A stretch of DNA of 64,000 bases, taken from positions 248,001 to 312,000 of the forward strand of contig VENI01000006.1 of the NCBI GenBank assembly GCA_009711615.1, in the 5' to 3' direction. The translations under genes were made by a program, and so were the position numbers. The stretch is from Bacillota bacterium (GTDB lineage Bacteria; Bacillota; Desulfotomaculia; Desulfotomaculales; Desulfohalotomaculaceae). Shown here piece after piece: positions 44,028 through 53,322 of this stretch. The notes under the pieces are model-generated. The model did not search any database, was not told where the DNA came from, and worked only from the letters and a program-made list of their open reading frames with translations. How positions within the stretch are numbered: the stretch's first letter is position 1; each line of letters begins with the position of its first letter.

Positions 44028-44786
44028 GTGATTATTATTAAGAAAAGTAGCGTTAGAATACCTAGAATGTCATTATCTAGTAACGAACTATCTGTAATAC
44101 ATAATAAAGACCCATGGATGCCTATGGTCTGGTCGGCCGCGTTACCTGGTCTGGGGCATTTATGTCAAGGATCGTATTTTATCGGGCTTTTTCTGATGTC
44201 TTGGGAGATATTAATTAATTTTAAAGCTAAACTAAATGAGGCTATTCTTTTCACTTTTACTGGTCAGTTTAGTAAAGCCCAAGAGGTGTTGGATACTAAC
44301 TGGGCATTGTTTTATGGTGTAGTGTTTACCTTTGCCATTTTTGATGCTTATCGGCGCACTGTAGAAATAAACCAATTGGCCCAGTTGGAACGTAAGCAAT
44401 CTCAGCGCTATTATGATTTCATGCATATGTCTAGCTACGGAATCAACTACCTCAGTAAAAGTAATCCATGGGTAGCAGCAGCTTGGTCGGCGCTATTAAC
44501 CGGATTTGGACATATATACAATAAAAAAGCTTTTAAGGCGGTTATTTTACTGATATGGACGGTTGCCATTATTGCCTTTGGTAATATTAATAAGGCAATT
44601 ATTGCTACTTTTAATGGGCAATTTGAAAAAGCAACAGAAATTGTGAACTACCAGTGGTTGATGTTTTTTCCATCAATATATTTGTTTGCCATGTGGGATG
44701 CCTATAATGATGCAGTGGAAAACAACAAATTGTTTGACGAGGCACAAAAAGCATATTTAAAGAAAGAATATTATAAATCTAAGTAA
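44028..44786 (+). CDS. Membrane protein with internal duplication
   Basis: About 252 residues, not in a family I can name. Two homologous halves each start with a TM2-like hairpin: WMPMVWSAALPGLGHLCQGS near 35 and WVAAAWSALLTGFGHIYNKK near 145, each followed by a membrane helix, a loop with GQF-K-A-E, and a final W-x-F-F-P/A-I-x-D-AY segment (FAIFDAYRRTVE; FAMWDAYNDAVE). The duplication is seen directly. The start is uncertain: GTG 44028 near AAAGGTGG, ATG 43980 with no site, or ATG 44067. It diverges from the previous gene. Confidence 0.65.
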   Translation: MIIIKKSSVRIPRMSLSSNELSVIHNKDPWMPMVWSAALPGLGHLCQGSYFIGLFLMSWEILINFKAKLNEAILFTFTGQFSKAQEVLDTNWALFYGVVFTFAIFDAYRRTVEINQLAQLERKQSQRYYDFMHMSSYGINYLSKSNPWVAAAWSALLTGFGHIYNKKAFKAVILLIWTVAIIAFGNINKAIIATFNGQFEKATEIVNYQWLMFFPSIYLFAMWDAYNDAVENNKLFDEAQKAYLKKEYYKSK

Positions 44787-44888
44787 CAAAATATTTATCT
44801 ATTACCACAACAAGTTAAGTTCTGGTGCCTGTAGTACAAGCAATTTATGTAATGGCTATTATTAGAATATTTGTATTTAGCGTTGTTG

Positions 44889-44918
44889 TTGTAAAATCTA
44901 AGTTGCGAGTATTATAAT
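44889..44918 (+). promoter_or_regulatory. SigA-type promoter of the usp-BCCT operon
   Basis: TTGTAA (44889-44894), an 18-base spacer and TATAAT (44913-44918), 35 bases before ATG 44954. Confidence 0.55.
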
Positions 44919-44953
44919 AGGGGAAACTTGTTAGAGGCTAAATGGAGGAAATT

Positions 44954-45739
44954 ATGTTTCAGAGAGTTGTAATGCCATTAGAACTGAATGAACCCTTCTC
45001 AGAAATTAAATTACGGTGTCAATTTGTTAATCAATTAAATGTTAAAAATATTTACCTACTTCATATCACTTCTGAAAATGACAATACCACTCGTTCAAAG
45101 CAACAATTGGATGATATAGCAATGATCCTTAAGCACCTTGGTTTTAATGTTCAGACGGAAGTTCGGGGGGGTCAACCTGCTACTGGTATTTGTCAAACTG
45201 CAAAAGAGAAGCAATCCTTTATTTATATTCCAGGAAAAAGAAAAAATTTATTAAGTGCCACTTTGTTGGGTAGCACAACCAACGACGTGTTACGGTTAAC
45301 TACAATACCTGTTTTGGTTCATAAAGCCCGTCCTGCTCTGAAGGATACAATAAAAAATATACTTTATGCCACTGATTTTAAGGATGCTGCCCAAAGGGCA
45401 TTGCCTTATGTAAAGGATTTAGCCTGCGCCGGCGGTAAACTAAATGTCTTACATGTGGGCAAGCGGGCAGCTGACCCTTTTTCGGAACAGCATCGCCGAA
45501 AAAATGTAATGGATAAAATTAAACTTTTAACAAAAGATCTAGAGACGCACTTTTCTTGGGTGGAAGGTAAGGAAGATGTAGGCACACCAAGCAATTACAT
45601 TGCTAAATATTCCGAAGAAATACAAGCCGATGTTATTGTGTTGGGCCGTTATAATAAAGGACTAACACAAAAAATATTGGGCTCTACCGCCGAACGGATA
45701 TCAGGAAAAGTGCATAGTTCGATCTTATTGATACCATAA
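44954..45739 (+). CDS. Tandem universal stress protein (two Usp domains)
   Basis: 261 residues with two Usp folds: FQRVVMPLELNEPFSE to VLVHKAR (about 1-125) and IKNILYATDFKDAAQRALPY to SSILLIP (about 135-260). The second keeps a good ATP loop (VLGRYNKGLTQKILGSTAER), the first less so (STTNDVLR). ATG 44954 follows AATGGAGGAAATT. It leads a short operon with a BCCT transporter, suggesting that it tunes or senses transport of a compatible solute. Confidence 0.86.
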   Translation: MFQRVVMPLELNEPFSEIKLRCQFVNQLNVKNIYLLHITSENDNTTRSKQQLDDIAMILKHLGFNVQTEVRGGQPATGICQTAKEKQSFIYIPGKRKNLLSATLLGSTTNDVLRLTTIPVLVHKARPALKDTIKNILYATDFKDAAQRALPYVKDLACAGGKLNVLHVGKRAADPFSEQHRRKNVMDKIKLLTKDLETHFSWVEGKEDVGTPSNYIAKYSEEIQADVIVLGRYNKGLTQKILGSTAERISGKVHSSILLIP

Positions 45740-45754
45740 GGAGGTGGAATTTTG

Positions 45755-47278
45755 ATGAAGGACATTGTATTTCGGTTTTCTTTAATAATAGTTTTGGCAT
45801 TGGTTGCTTTGGGAATAATTAGTCCCAAACTGCTAAATGAATTATCTACAACAATACATTCAAGTATAATAAACAATTTTGGCTGGGGTTACCTGCTGGC
45901 CGGATTTATATTCTTAGTGTTTTGTATTTTATTGGCATTCAGCCGCTATGGTAGCATTAAACTGGGTAAAGATGATGATCAGCCAGAGTACAGTTATTTT
46001 GGCTGGTTTAGTATGCTGTTTGCTGCCGGTATGGGTATTGGCTTAATCTTTTGGGGTGTATCTGAACCGCTAAGCCATTTTGCTAACCCGCCAGAGCAGA
46101 TTGCAGGTGGCACAGGTGCCGCAGCGTCCTTTGCTATGCGTTATTCTTTTTTTCACTGGGGACTACAACCCTGGGCCATTTATATTGTGATGAGCCTTTC
46201 CATAGCCTATTTTTCTTTCCGGCGGGGGATGCCGCCGCTAATCAGTTCCTGTTTTTATCCCCTGTTGGGAGAAAAGATTTATACCTGGCCAGGGTATATT
46301 ATCGACATTTTAGCGGTATTTGCTACTATATTTGGTATTGCCACGTCTCTCGGCTTGGGTGCTTTGCAGATAAACAGTGGGTTGGAGCACGTTTATGGGT
46401 TACCGGGAACCACAACATCAACAATGGTGATTATTGCAGTGGTTACGGTGCTTTTTCTAATCTCTAGTTCCACCGGGTTGGATAAAGGGATACAACTACT
46501 AAGCAAATCAAATATGATGCTGGCGGCAATATTACTTGTTTTTATGCTGATAGTAGGCCCCACATCCTATATCTTGAATGTATTTACCAGCACACTGGGG
46601 GAGTATGCCAACGACCTTTTAAAAATGAGTCTAGAAGTTAACCCCTTCCAAGGTTACGAATGGACCAAAAGCTGGACACTTTTTTACTGGGCCTGGTGGA
46701 TTGCCTGGTCACCATTTGTTGGTTTGTTTGTTGCCAGGATATCCCGGGGACGTACTATTAAAGAATTTATTTTAGGGGCGTTGTTGGTGCCGACTCTACT
46801 TACTTTTTTCTGGTTTAGTATTTTTGGTGGATCAGCCCTGTTTCTACAGTTGGAGCAAGGTGTCCAGGTAGCTCAGGCTGCTACCTCTGATGTGTCCACA
46901 GCATTGTTTAAAGTGTTCTCATATTATCCCTTGGGTGATGTTATGTCCACTGTTGCCATTTTACTGTTAATAGTGTTTTTTGTTACCTCTGCCGATTCGG
47001 CCACATTTGTACTGGGGATGATGACTTCTCACGGTAGTATGAGCCCGCCGTTGTCTAAGAAAATGGTTTGGGGGTTTACCCAATCTGCAGTGGCAGCTAT
47101 TTTGTTATTGTCCGGTGGCTTGGAGGCATTGCAGAAAATGGCTATTGCAGCAGCACTGCCGTTTGCGCTTGTGATGATTTTGTTGTGCTATAACCTACTT
47201 GTTGCTCTCAATCAAGAGTTTAAAGGACAGTATTATATCAATAAAAATGATAATATCTCTAATGATATTAAGATGTAA
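45755..47278 (+). CDS. BCCT-family betaine/choline/carnitine transporter
   Basis: A 507-residue symporter with twelve helices. Family marks are GMGIGLIFWGVSEPLSHF, the substrate-box TLFYWAWWIAWSPFVGLFVA and ISRGRTIKEF. The aromatic WAWWIAW motif marks uptake of trimethylammonium compounds such as glycine betaine, driven by sodium or proton. It follows the Usp gene by 15 bases behind AAGGAGGTGG. With two ABC importers further right it makes three compatible-solute systems in the window. Confidence 0.93.
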   Translation: MKDIVFRFSLIIVLALVALGIISPKLLNELSTTIHSSIINNFGWGYLLAGFIFLVFCILLAFSRYGSIKLGKDDDQPEYSYFGWFSMLFAAGMGIGLIFWGVSEPLSHFANPPEQIAGGTGAAASFAMRYSFFHWGLQPWAIYIVMSLSIAYFSFRRGMPPLISSCFYPLLGEKIYTWPGYIIDILAVFATIFGIATSLGLGALQINSGLEHVYGLPGTTTSTMVIIAVVTVLFLISSSTGLDKGIQLLSKSNMMLAAILLVFMLIVGPTSYILNVFTSTLGEYANDLLKMSLEVNPFQGYEWTKSWTLFYWAWWIAWSPFVGLFVARISRGRTIKEFILGALLVPTLLTFFWFSIFGGSALFLQLEQGVQVAQAATSDVSTALFKVFSYYPLGDVMSTVAILLLIVFFVTSADSATFVLGMMTSHGSMSPPLSKKMVWGFTQSAVAAILLLSGGLEALQKMAIAAALPFALVMILLCYNLLVALNQEFKGQYYINKNDNISNDIKM

Positions 47279-47350
47279 TAATAGGTTTTTAAACTATTCT
47301 CTTTGGGAAACCATAGATTAGTAATAAAGGTACAGAAGGAGTCAGAGTAC

Positions 47351-47848
47351 ATGATTTTAGAATGGTTAAATATCGAACAATGGATCCAGTTTGGCACAGT
47401 AGCAGTGGCGTTGCTGGCACTGTTAATAAAGCATCAGGGTATGAAAAACTTTATCCCAGTGGGGATGTTTGCCAGTCTTTATTCAAATATCGCTTGTTAT
47501 ATAGGCAAGTATTTTAACCTGTGGGAGTTTCCTGCACGACTGTTTTCATCTACAATAGAGGATATACCTATAACGGTGAATATTGTGTTGGTTCCGATAA
47601 TTGCGATGTTTTGGATTAGATATGCACCGTTGCGATTAAGGGGAAAAATCATGTGGGCGGTATTGTGGTCGGCAGTTTTTTCAGCGGTCGAGTTCTTTAT
47701 AGAGAGGTATACAGAACTATTGCAGTATTACCAAGGTTATCAATTTTACCACTCATTTTTATTTTGGTTTATTAGCTTTTTTATCTGGTATGGTTTTCAC
47801 CTATGGATGAACGATGGCCGTAGAGATTTCGACAGTATGTTCAGATAA
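47351..47848 (+). CDS. CBO0543-like small membrane protein
   Basis: A 165-residue protein with four or five helices. It resembles the CBO0543 family of clostridial/bacillar proteins: LIKHQGMKNFIPVGMFASLY, WEFPARLF, IVLVPIIAMFWIRYAP and a final FWFISFFIWYGFHLW. Function of the family is unknown. ATG 47351 follows AGAAGGAGTCAG. A strong hairpin follows. Confidence 0.75.
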   Translation: MILEWLNIEQWIQFGTVAVALLALLIKHQGMKNFIPVGMFASLYSNIACYIGKYFNLWEFPARLFSSTIEDIPITVNIVLVPIIAMFWIRYAPLRLRGKIMWAVLWSAVFSAVEFFIERYTELLQYYQGYQFYHSFLFWFISFFIWYGFHLWMNDGRRDFDSMFR

Positions 47849-47856
47849 TGAAAAAT

Positions 47857-47880
47857 GGGCATGCATAATCATGCATGCCC
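47857..47880 (+). terminator. Terminator after the CBO0543-like gene
   Basis: GGGCATGCAT (47857-47866) pairs with ATGCATGCCC (47871-47880), followed by a T-rich stretch. Confidence 0.8.
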
Positions 47881-47886
47881 GCTTCT

Positions 47887-49644
47887 TTAACCATTCTGAC
47901 TACCGGATTCTGACTCCTGACTTCTGCTCTTATAAATCTCCAGCATCTTATTCAACGTCTCCTCATTAATCTTTCCAGTTAAAGAAGGTGTTTCGTAGAA
48001 ACGTTTCGGAAATTCCAATTGACCGAGGTTATAACCCAATTTACTGCGCATTTGCTGCTTTAATTTAAATATCTCTTCTCCTAATGTATTTAACTCTTCC
48101 TCGTTGGTTTCTATTCCTATAGAGTTTAAAGCGGACACTACTGTTTGATGGTCGTAAATACCCCGAGCAAACAAACAAATGCACAGACAGTTTAATACAT
48201 TGCGCCATTTTTCTTCTTCAATGATGCTTTCCACCATTTTTTCAAGATCTTTTTGGTCCTTATTCTTTTGGTCCACCGAGTAACCGGCATTGTCCAAGTG
48301 GGAGTGCCTGGCGCCTACTGTTTGCCCTAGTATGTTGGCATGGCCAGTGTGGTAACCAGCAATTTCGGTTTTAGCCAGAGTCAGGGCGTATTCCTTACCG
48401 CCGTATTTTTCTGCCACTGCCGCGGTCCCTTTGGCTAATTCAGTGTAAAAACTGTTCTGCGGGTAGACGATGTTTTTCAATACTTCTATATAACCCTTAG
48501 TGTCATCAAACTGAACTTTGGTGCCCAAGGTTACTTCATCTACAATACCATTCTTATAGGCCTCGGTCACCCAGCCCAATGCCACTCCAGCGGTCATGGC
48601 ATCCAGCCCCAACTCTTCTACAGCATCAATTAAATCCAATACCTTATCTCGGGATGAGATACCGAGATAAGAGCCCATTGCAAATATTAGTTCATGGTCG
48701 TAAGAAATAGACTTAGACTCATACTCATAACCAGGGCCAAACTCGCGACGACGCAGGCCGATATGTATACAGCCCACCGGGCACCCTGAACAGGCCATTT
48801 TTCTAATTAGGCAGTGCTCGGCAAAGGCTTCGCCACTGATTTCATTGGCACTGTCAAACTTGCCGGACTGTAGGTTTTTGGTGGGCAACCCACCAAGGTT
48901 GTTTAAAGCATTAACATTTATGGCAGTACCCACCCCATGGTACTTTTCCATAATGTCGGTGCTTACCACCCGTTGGTAGATGTCCTTATAAACTTTATTA
49001 TAGGCCTTAATATCGGCCACCGGTTCATCTTTGTCACCATAAATAACCACTGCCTTTAGGTTCTTGGCACCAAAGACTGCCCCCATACCCAGGCGGCCGA
49101 AATGGCGGTAGGTATCAACATTAACATTAGCAAATGAAACGCATTTTTCCCCGGCTGGTCCAATGCGGATAGTGCTGCGGTGTCCACTGCCTGGCAGAAT
49201 GCGCCGTAAAATGGTGCCAGTTTCCCCCACAGTTAGCCCCCACAATGCAGAGGCGTTTTTAAACTGCACTCCATGGGGGCCAATGGCCAGGTAAGTAGGG
49301 CGTTTGGCCTTTCCGTGAATAACAATGGCCTGGTAGCCTGCCAGACGCATGGCCAGTGCCAACCTCATACCAGCATAACTTTCACCCCATTCTCCTGTTA
49401 AAGGTGAGCGGAAAACAGAAACCACCTTTGTTACCACCGGGAAAATGGTGGAAAGGGGGCCGTTGGCCAAAACCACTGGTTGTTCCTCTGCCAGTGGGTC
49501 TAGTTCTGGGTTTACCTTTTCAGCAAATAGTTTACTGGCCAAACCAATACCGCCCAGTAGCGGGGCTAAGTCCTCTCGATGTTGAATTTCAATTTTTTCT
49601 TCACTGAGGTTTATATCCAGTACCTTAATGTTTGTTGCTGTCAT
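47887..49644 (-). CDS. aor: Tungsten aldehyde:ferredoxin oxidoreductase, C-terminus from a repeat
   Basis: A 585-residue AOR-family enzyme oxidising aldehydes to acids with ferredoxin as acceptor. N-terminal AOR_N has FRSPLTGEWGESYAGMRLAL and AGYQAIVIHGKAKRP; GRLGMGAVFGAKNLKAVVIYG binds the pterin; the [4Fe-4S] cysteines are in CSGCPVGCIHIG with a distal Cys near 490 (NCLCICLF). It shares an ATGA overlap with the upstream ferredoxin gene. The last residues (SRSQESESGSQNG) come from a dispersed repeat copy. In anaerobes such enzymes deal with aldehydes from amino acid or alcohol metabolism. Confidence 0.92.
   Translation of the reverse strand: MTATNIKVLDINLSEEKIEIQHREDLAPLLGGIGLASKLFAEKVNPELDPLAEEQPVVLANGPLSTIFPVVTKVVSVFRSPLTGEWGESYAGMRLALAMRLAGYQAIVIHGKAKRPTYLAIGPHGVQFKNASALWGLTVGETGTILRRILPGSGHRSTIRIGPAGEKCVSFANVNVDTYRHFGRLGMGAVFGAKNLKAVVIYGDKDEPVADIKAYNKVYKDIYQRVVSTDIMEKYHGVGTAINVNALNNLGGLPTKNLQSGKFDSANEISGEAFAEHCLIRKMACSGCPVGCIHIGLRRREFGPGYEYESKSISYDHELIFAMGSYLGISSRDKVLDLIDAVEELGLDAMTAGVALGWVTEAYKNGIVDEVTLGTKVQFDDTKGYIEVLKNIVYPQNSFYTELAKGTAAVAEKYGGKEYALTLAKTEIAGYHTGHANILGQTVGARHSHLDNAGYSVDQKNKDQKDLEKMVESIIEEEKWRNVLNCLCICLFARGIYDHQTVVSALNSIGIETNEEELNTLGEEIFKLKQQMRSKLGYNLGQLEFPKRFYETPSLTGKINEETLNKMLEIYKSRSQESESGSQNG
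47892..47928. repeat. Dispersed AGGAGTCAG-type repeat, copy 7, in the aor 3' end
   Basis: Read on the minus strand it is AGAAGTCAGGAGTCAGAATC then CGGTAGTCAGAATGG, coding for the last 12 residues of the oxidoreductase. Confidence 0.75.
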
Positions 49645-50054
49645 ACTAGGCGTTCCTCCATGGTTAATACTTGGTGGGGGCAGAAACGGACACAAGTTCC
49701 GCACTGCACACATACCAGCGGCTTTTGATTATCATAGTCGAATTCCAATACACCGATTATACATGCTTCCACGCAGTCACCGCAGCCCAAACATTTATGA
49801 GTTATAAAACGAACACCACCGCCTTCCCGTGGCAGTAGTGCTCCGCACCGGCAGGCTTCAGCACAGGGGGCATCAATGCAACCCCGGCAGATATCAGCAA
49901 TTAATTTACTTTGCAGACCACCGGCGGTTCTTATTTGTAGGGCAGCTTTGGTAGGGGAAAGGCTGCGCCGGGTAGTTCGAGCACAGGCCATCATACAGGA
50001 ATAGCAACCAATGCATTTGGCCATATCTTTAGCTTGTAGTATCTTAGCTGTCAT
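49641..50054 (-). CDS. Four-cluster ferredoxin paired with AOR
   Basis: 137 residues carrying about sixteen cysteines in four [4Fe-4S] motifs (CIGCYSCMMAC, CRGCIDAPCAEAC, CLGCGDCVEAC, CVQCGTCVRFC). This is the HycB/DMSOB-like polyferredoxin form that hands electrons from AOR to ferredoxin pools. ATG 50054 follows AAGGAGGGAATT, and the gene overlaps aor by four bases. Confidence 0.93.
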   Translation of the reverse strand: MTAKILQAKDMAKCIGCYSCMMACARTTRRSLSPTKAALQIRTAGGLQSKLIADICRGCIDAPCAEACRCGALLPREGGGVRFITHKCLGCGDCVEACIIGVLEFDYDNQKPLVCVQCGTCVRFCPHQVLTMEERLV

Positions 50055-50217
50055 AATTCCCTCCTTTTCCTTATTATCACAATATATATTCCAAAAAAGT
50101 ATTATTCTCCTTCCTTAATATGATAAATTAACACAATTTTTATAGGAACGATCGGATAATGAAGAATTAATAATGGGTGAAGACATAATGGAGGATTAGG
50201 ATTGGAAGTTTTAATAT

Positions 50218-51630
50218 CTAATCCTTTGTGTTTATAGGAAAATGTATTGTAAAGGTTGTTCCCTTGTTATTGCTGACAAATTCCATCTTTGCATGATGTC
50301 GCTTGGCGATACCATAAGACATGGCCAATCCAATGCCAGTACCGTTTTCTTTGGTGGTAAAAAAGGGCGAGCCAATTTTGCCTTGAACCTCTACTGGTAT
50401 TCCATTTCCTTGGTCAGAGATAATAAGCATTACCGACTGGCTGTCTTCTTGAGTTTGTATTTTTACACATTGTTGTTGTTCAACAGCTTCTAGCCCGTTT
50501 TTAACTAGGTTTAATACTATCTGCTTAATTTCTCCTTCATCAAGCCAAACCTTCGGAATGTTACCGAGTTGAGCTATAACTTTTTTATTTTCTTCCATTG
50601 CCTGAGCTTCAATTAGTGGTAATATTTTGTTTATTACTTGGTTTATGTTCATGAATTTGAATTCGGAGGTTTTTATTCTCGATAGGGAAAGGTATTCAGT
50701 AATTATCTGATTAACTCTTTCTAGTTCTCCGGTCATCATATCAAACTGAGTACTATAAGTAGTTATTTCTTTCTTTGATCTAAGTAGTTGCAGATAACCC
50801 TTTACTACTTGTAAAGGGTTACGTATTTCATGGGCAATAGCAGCAGACATCTGGCCCACTAAATTGAAACGTTCAAAGTTCTCAAGTTCTTTTTGGTATT
50901 TAACTGTATCAGTAATATCTATTCCAACATTCAGTAAACATGGTTTTCCATTAATATTGATTTGTTCTGAAGAAATAACAGCATGTCGACAATTGTTTGA
51001 CTTAGTCCTATAAACTATCGACAGTTCTTTAAACGGTTTATTACTTAAAAATTGATCTTTTATGTTATCATCATTATTATTGCATAGAATATTTAGCTGA
51101 TCTTTAGTTTTACCAATTACTTCACCGGGGGAGTATTCCGTGAATTTCACAAATGTATCATTTATACTAATATATTCACCATTATCTAATGACAATATAG
51201 ACATTAGGGCGGGGCTTTTTTTGAACGCTGCTAAAAACCTCTCTTCTGATCTCACAAATTCTGCCTTAGCATGCATACTAGCAGAAATATCTCTAAAAAA
51301 AACAATAATATAACTGCCCAAATTTTTAGCTGATACTGCAAACCATCTTGTAGAAGTTAATCCTTTTAGTTCTTTATAAACTGATATTTTATCTTTTGCC
51401 ACTTTAAGAACAGTATAATACAATTCAGTATTCACGTACTGAGGGGCAATCTCCCAAAATGGTTTAGACATTAGATATTCTTTAGGCAAAAGAAACATTT
51501 GTTCAGCATAAGAATTCATTTTTATAATATACCAATCCTCATTAAAAACAAAACATGCTTCAGGAATAATTTCAAATAAGTTGGATGATAGTAATTCGTG
51601 CAGGTCATTTTTAGTATTTAAGTCATCCAT
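50218..51630 (-). CDS. Soluble PAS-PAS sensor histidine kinase (sporulation-kinase type)
   Basis: About 470 residues with no membrane helix. Two PAS domains (about 15-115, FEIIPEACFVFNEDWYIIKM; about 130-245, PALMSILSLDNGEYISINDT) precede HisKA (GQMSAAIAHEIRNPLQVVKG, His near 268) and HATPase (LNLVKNGLEAVEQQQ, SDQGNGIP, GTGIGLAMSYGIAKRH). This is the KinA/KinE-like plan. No response regulator is adjacent. A nearly perfect Spo0A box lies upstream. ATG 51630 follows GAGGAAAGGGG at long spacing; ATG 51657 is an alternative. Confidence 0.87.
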   Translation of the reverse strand: MDDLNTKNDLHELLSSNLFEIIPEACFVFNEDWYIIKMNSYAEQMFLLPKEYLMSKPFWEIAPQYVNTELYYTVLKVAKDKISVYKELKGLTSTRWFAVSAKNLGSYIIVFFRDISASMHAKAEFVRSEERFLAAFKKSPALMSILSLDNGEYISINDTFVKFTEYSPGEVIGKTKDQLNILCNNNDDNIKDQFLSNKPFKELSIVYRTKSNNCRHAVISSEQININGKPCLLNVGIDITDTVKYQKELENFERFNLVGQMSAAIAHEIRNPLQVVKGYLQLLRSKKEITTYSTQFDMMTGELERVNQIITEYLSLSRIKTSEFKFMNINQVINKILPLIEAQAMEENKKVIAQLGNIPKVWLDEGEIKQIVLNLVKNGLEAVEQQQCVKIQTQEDSQSVMLIISDQGNGIPVEVQGKIGSPFFTTKENGTGIGLAMSYGIAKRHHAKMEFVSNNKGTTFTIHFPINTKD

Positions 51631-51740
51631 TGTTGAAGAATCCCCTTTCCTCTGCATTGATCACAATATTAAACAATATCTTTAAAATATATACAATTAT
51701 ACTACCGAAGTTATTTTTCCTGTAGGGAAAAGTGACATAT

Positions 51741-51750
51741 TTTGTCGAAA
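51741..51750. promoter_or_regulatory. Spo0A box between orphan kinase and hydrolase genes
   Basis: TTTGTCGAAA is a full match to the core Spo0A box. It lies 110 bases upstream of the kinase and 90 bases upstream of the divergent hydrolase gene. An orphan kinase under Spo0A would form a feedback loop. Confidence 0.5.
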
Positions 51751-51841
51751 GTAAAGAATTTTAAAAGCCATTTCATTGTTGTTATATTAACAAACTATTG
51801 TTATGATATTGATTAATTTATCTATTAGGGGGTTAATATGC

Positions 51842-52450
51842 ATGCTAACATATTTAAATAATTCTAGAACAGCAGTGATAGTGCTTCATGAAATATATGG
51901 GGTTAATAAACATATAGCTGAAGCTTGTAAAAAAATAGCTCAAAATAAAGTAGATGTTTTTTGTCCTAACATACTTGAAAATAAGCCCTATACATATGAC
52001 CAGGAGGAGGTTGCATATGAAAATTTTATTAATAATGTGGGATTTACCAAAGTTTTAAATGAAACCACAGAATTATTGAAGAGTATGAGAAGTCAGTATG
52101 ATAATATTTGTGTTGTTGGCTTCAGTGTAGGGGCTACAGTGGGGTGGCTATGCAGTGAAAATTCTAATCTATGTGATGCGGTGATTGGTTTCTATGGCTC
52201 GCGGATAAGAAATTATCTTGATGTCGTCCCTAAATGCCCTGTGCTGCTTTTATTTCCATCCCAAGAAAAATCATTTGAAGTAGATCCAGTAGTTGAATCT
52301 TTAAGTAAGAAAAATAATGTGACTGTAAAGAAACTAAGTGGTAAACATGGTTTTGCAGATCCTTATTCGAAGAATTATAACGTTGAATCATATCAAGAAG
52401 CATATAAAGATGTTTTCTCCTTAATGTGTAAAATGAGGGGAAAAAATTAA
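51842..52450 (+). CDS. Dienelactone-hydrolase-like alpha/beta hydrolase
   Basis: A 202-residue alpha/beta hydrolase: TAVIVLHEIYGVNKHIAEAC at the start, nucleophile elbow VVGFSVGATVGWL with Ser in the position of the DLH Cys, VLLLFPSQEK carrying the acid region and KHGFADPYS with the His. Dienelactone hydrolase homologues outside aromatic pathways have varied ester substrates. ATG 51842 follows TTAGGGGGTT. A bidirectional terminator follows. Confidence 0.82.
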   Translation: MLTYLNNSRTAVIVLHEIYGVNKHIAEACKKIAQNKVDVFCPNILENKPYTYDQEEVAYENFINNVGFTKVLNETTELLKSMRSQYDNICVVGFSVGATVGWLCSENSNLCDAVIGFYGSRIRNYLDVVPKCPVLLLFPSQEKSFEVDPVVESLSKKNNVTVKKLSGKHGFADPYSKNYNVESYQEAYKDVFSLMCKMRGKN

Positions 52451-52473
52451 AACCCCGGTGTTTCCGGGGTTTT
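52449..52473. terminator. Bidirectional terminator between hydrolase and ABC importer
   Basis: AAAACCCCGG (52449-52458) pairs with CCGGGGTTTT (52464-52473) around TGTTT. Confidence 0.88.
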
Positions 52474-52480
52474 GTTATTA

Positions 52481-53302
52481 TTACATTGCTATTTTTTCGT
52501 TGCTACTGCTGTGAAATCGGCTGAGGAAGGATTTTAGACGGGCGCTCTTTGGTTTGTTGAAGAGCTCTTTTGGTGAACCCGCTTCCTCAATTTGTCCGTT
52601 GTGCAGGAATACCACCCGGTCGGCCACGTCGTAGGCAAAGTCCATTTCATGGGTTACCAGTATCATTGCCATATCCGTTTCTTTAGCCAGTTCTTTAATT
52701 ACTGCCAATACTTCTCCAACCAGTTCTGGGTCTAGGGCGGAAGTTACTTCGTCAAAGAGCATTACCCTGGGTTGCATAACTACCGCACGGGCAATGGCCA
52801 CCCGCTGTTGCTGGCCACCGGAGAGTTGGACAGGGTAGTTATCCAGCTTGTCACCCAGTCCAACCTTTTCCAACATGGTTACGGCTCGCTCTTGGGCTTC
52901 CTTTTTAGGGATCCCAAGTACGTGTACCGGTCCGGTGGTAACGTTTTCTAGAATGGACATATGAGGGAACAGGTTAAACTGCTGGAATACCATACCGATG
53001 TTATTTCTGATCTTACGTAAGTGTTTGTCATCGGCAGGTACCATTTCACCATTTACCTCTTTGTGCCAAAGTGGATCTCCGTTAACTTTAATTAGACCGG
53101 AAGTTGGTTGTTCCAATGTCATTAGTAGACGTATGATAGTTGTTTTACCTGAACCGCTGGGTCCGATCAGGGCGACTTTTTCGGAAGGAGCAATGTCTAG
53201 GTTTAATTTCTTTAACACTTCCAAATCGCCAAATGACTTATTCACATCTTTGTAACTGACAACCGGCTGCTCAATTTGGCCTTTCGCTTTCTCAAGTTTC
53301 AA
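52481..53302 (-). CDS. ehuA: Polar amino acid / ectoine ABC importer ATPase
   Basis: 273 residues: Walker [10 protein letters not shown] near 47, signature [14 protein letters not shown] near 160, Walker [15 protein letters not shown]. It powers the importer made with the two permeases upstream and the binding protein EhuB. The EhuA name rests on operon context and on resemblance of the binding protein to EhuB. TTG 53302 follows GAGGGGTG. It ends the operon at a bidirectional terminator. Confidence 0.88.
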   Translation of the reverse strand: MKLEKAKGQIEQPVVSYKDVNKSFGDLEVLKKLNLDIAPSEKVALIGPSGSGKTTIIRLLMTLEQPTSGLIKVNGDPLWHKEVNGEMVPADDKHLRKIRNNIGMVFQQFNLFPHMSILENVTTGPVHVLGIPKKEAQERAVTMLEKVGLGDKLDNYPVQLSGGQQQRVAIARAVVMQPRVMLFDEVTSALDPELVGEVLAVIKELAKETDMAMILVTHEMDFAYDVADRVVFLHNGQIEEAGSPKELFNKPKSARLKSFLSRFHSSSNEKIAM

Positions 53303-53322
53303 ATTTTACACCCCTCAAAAAT

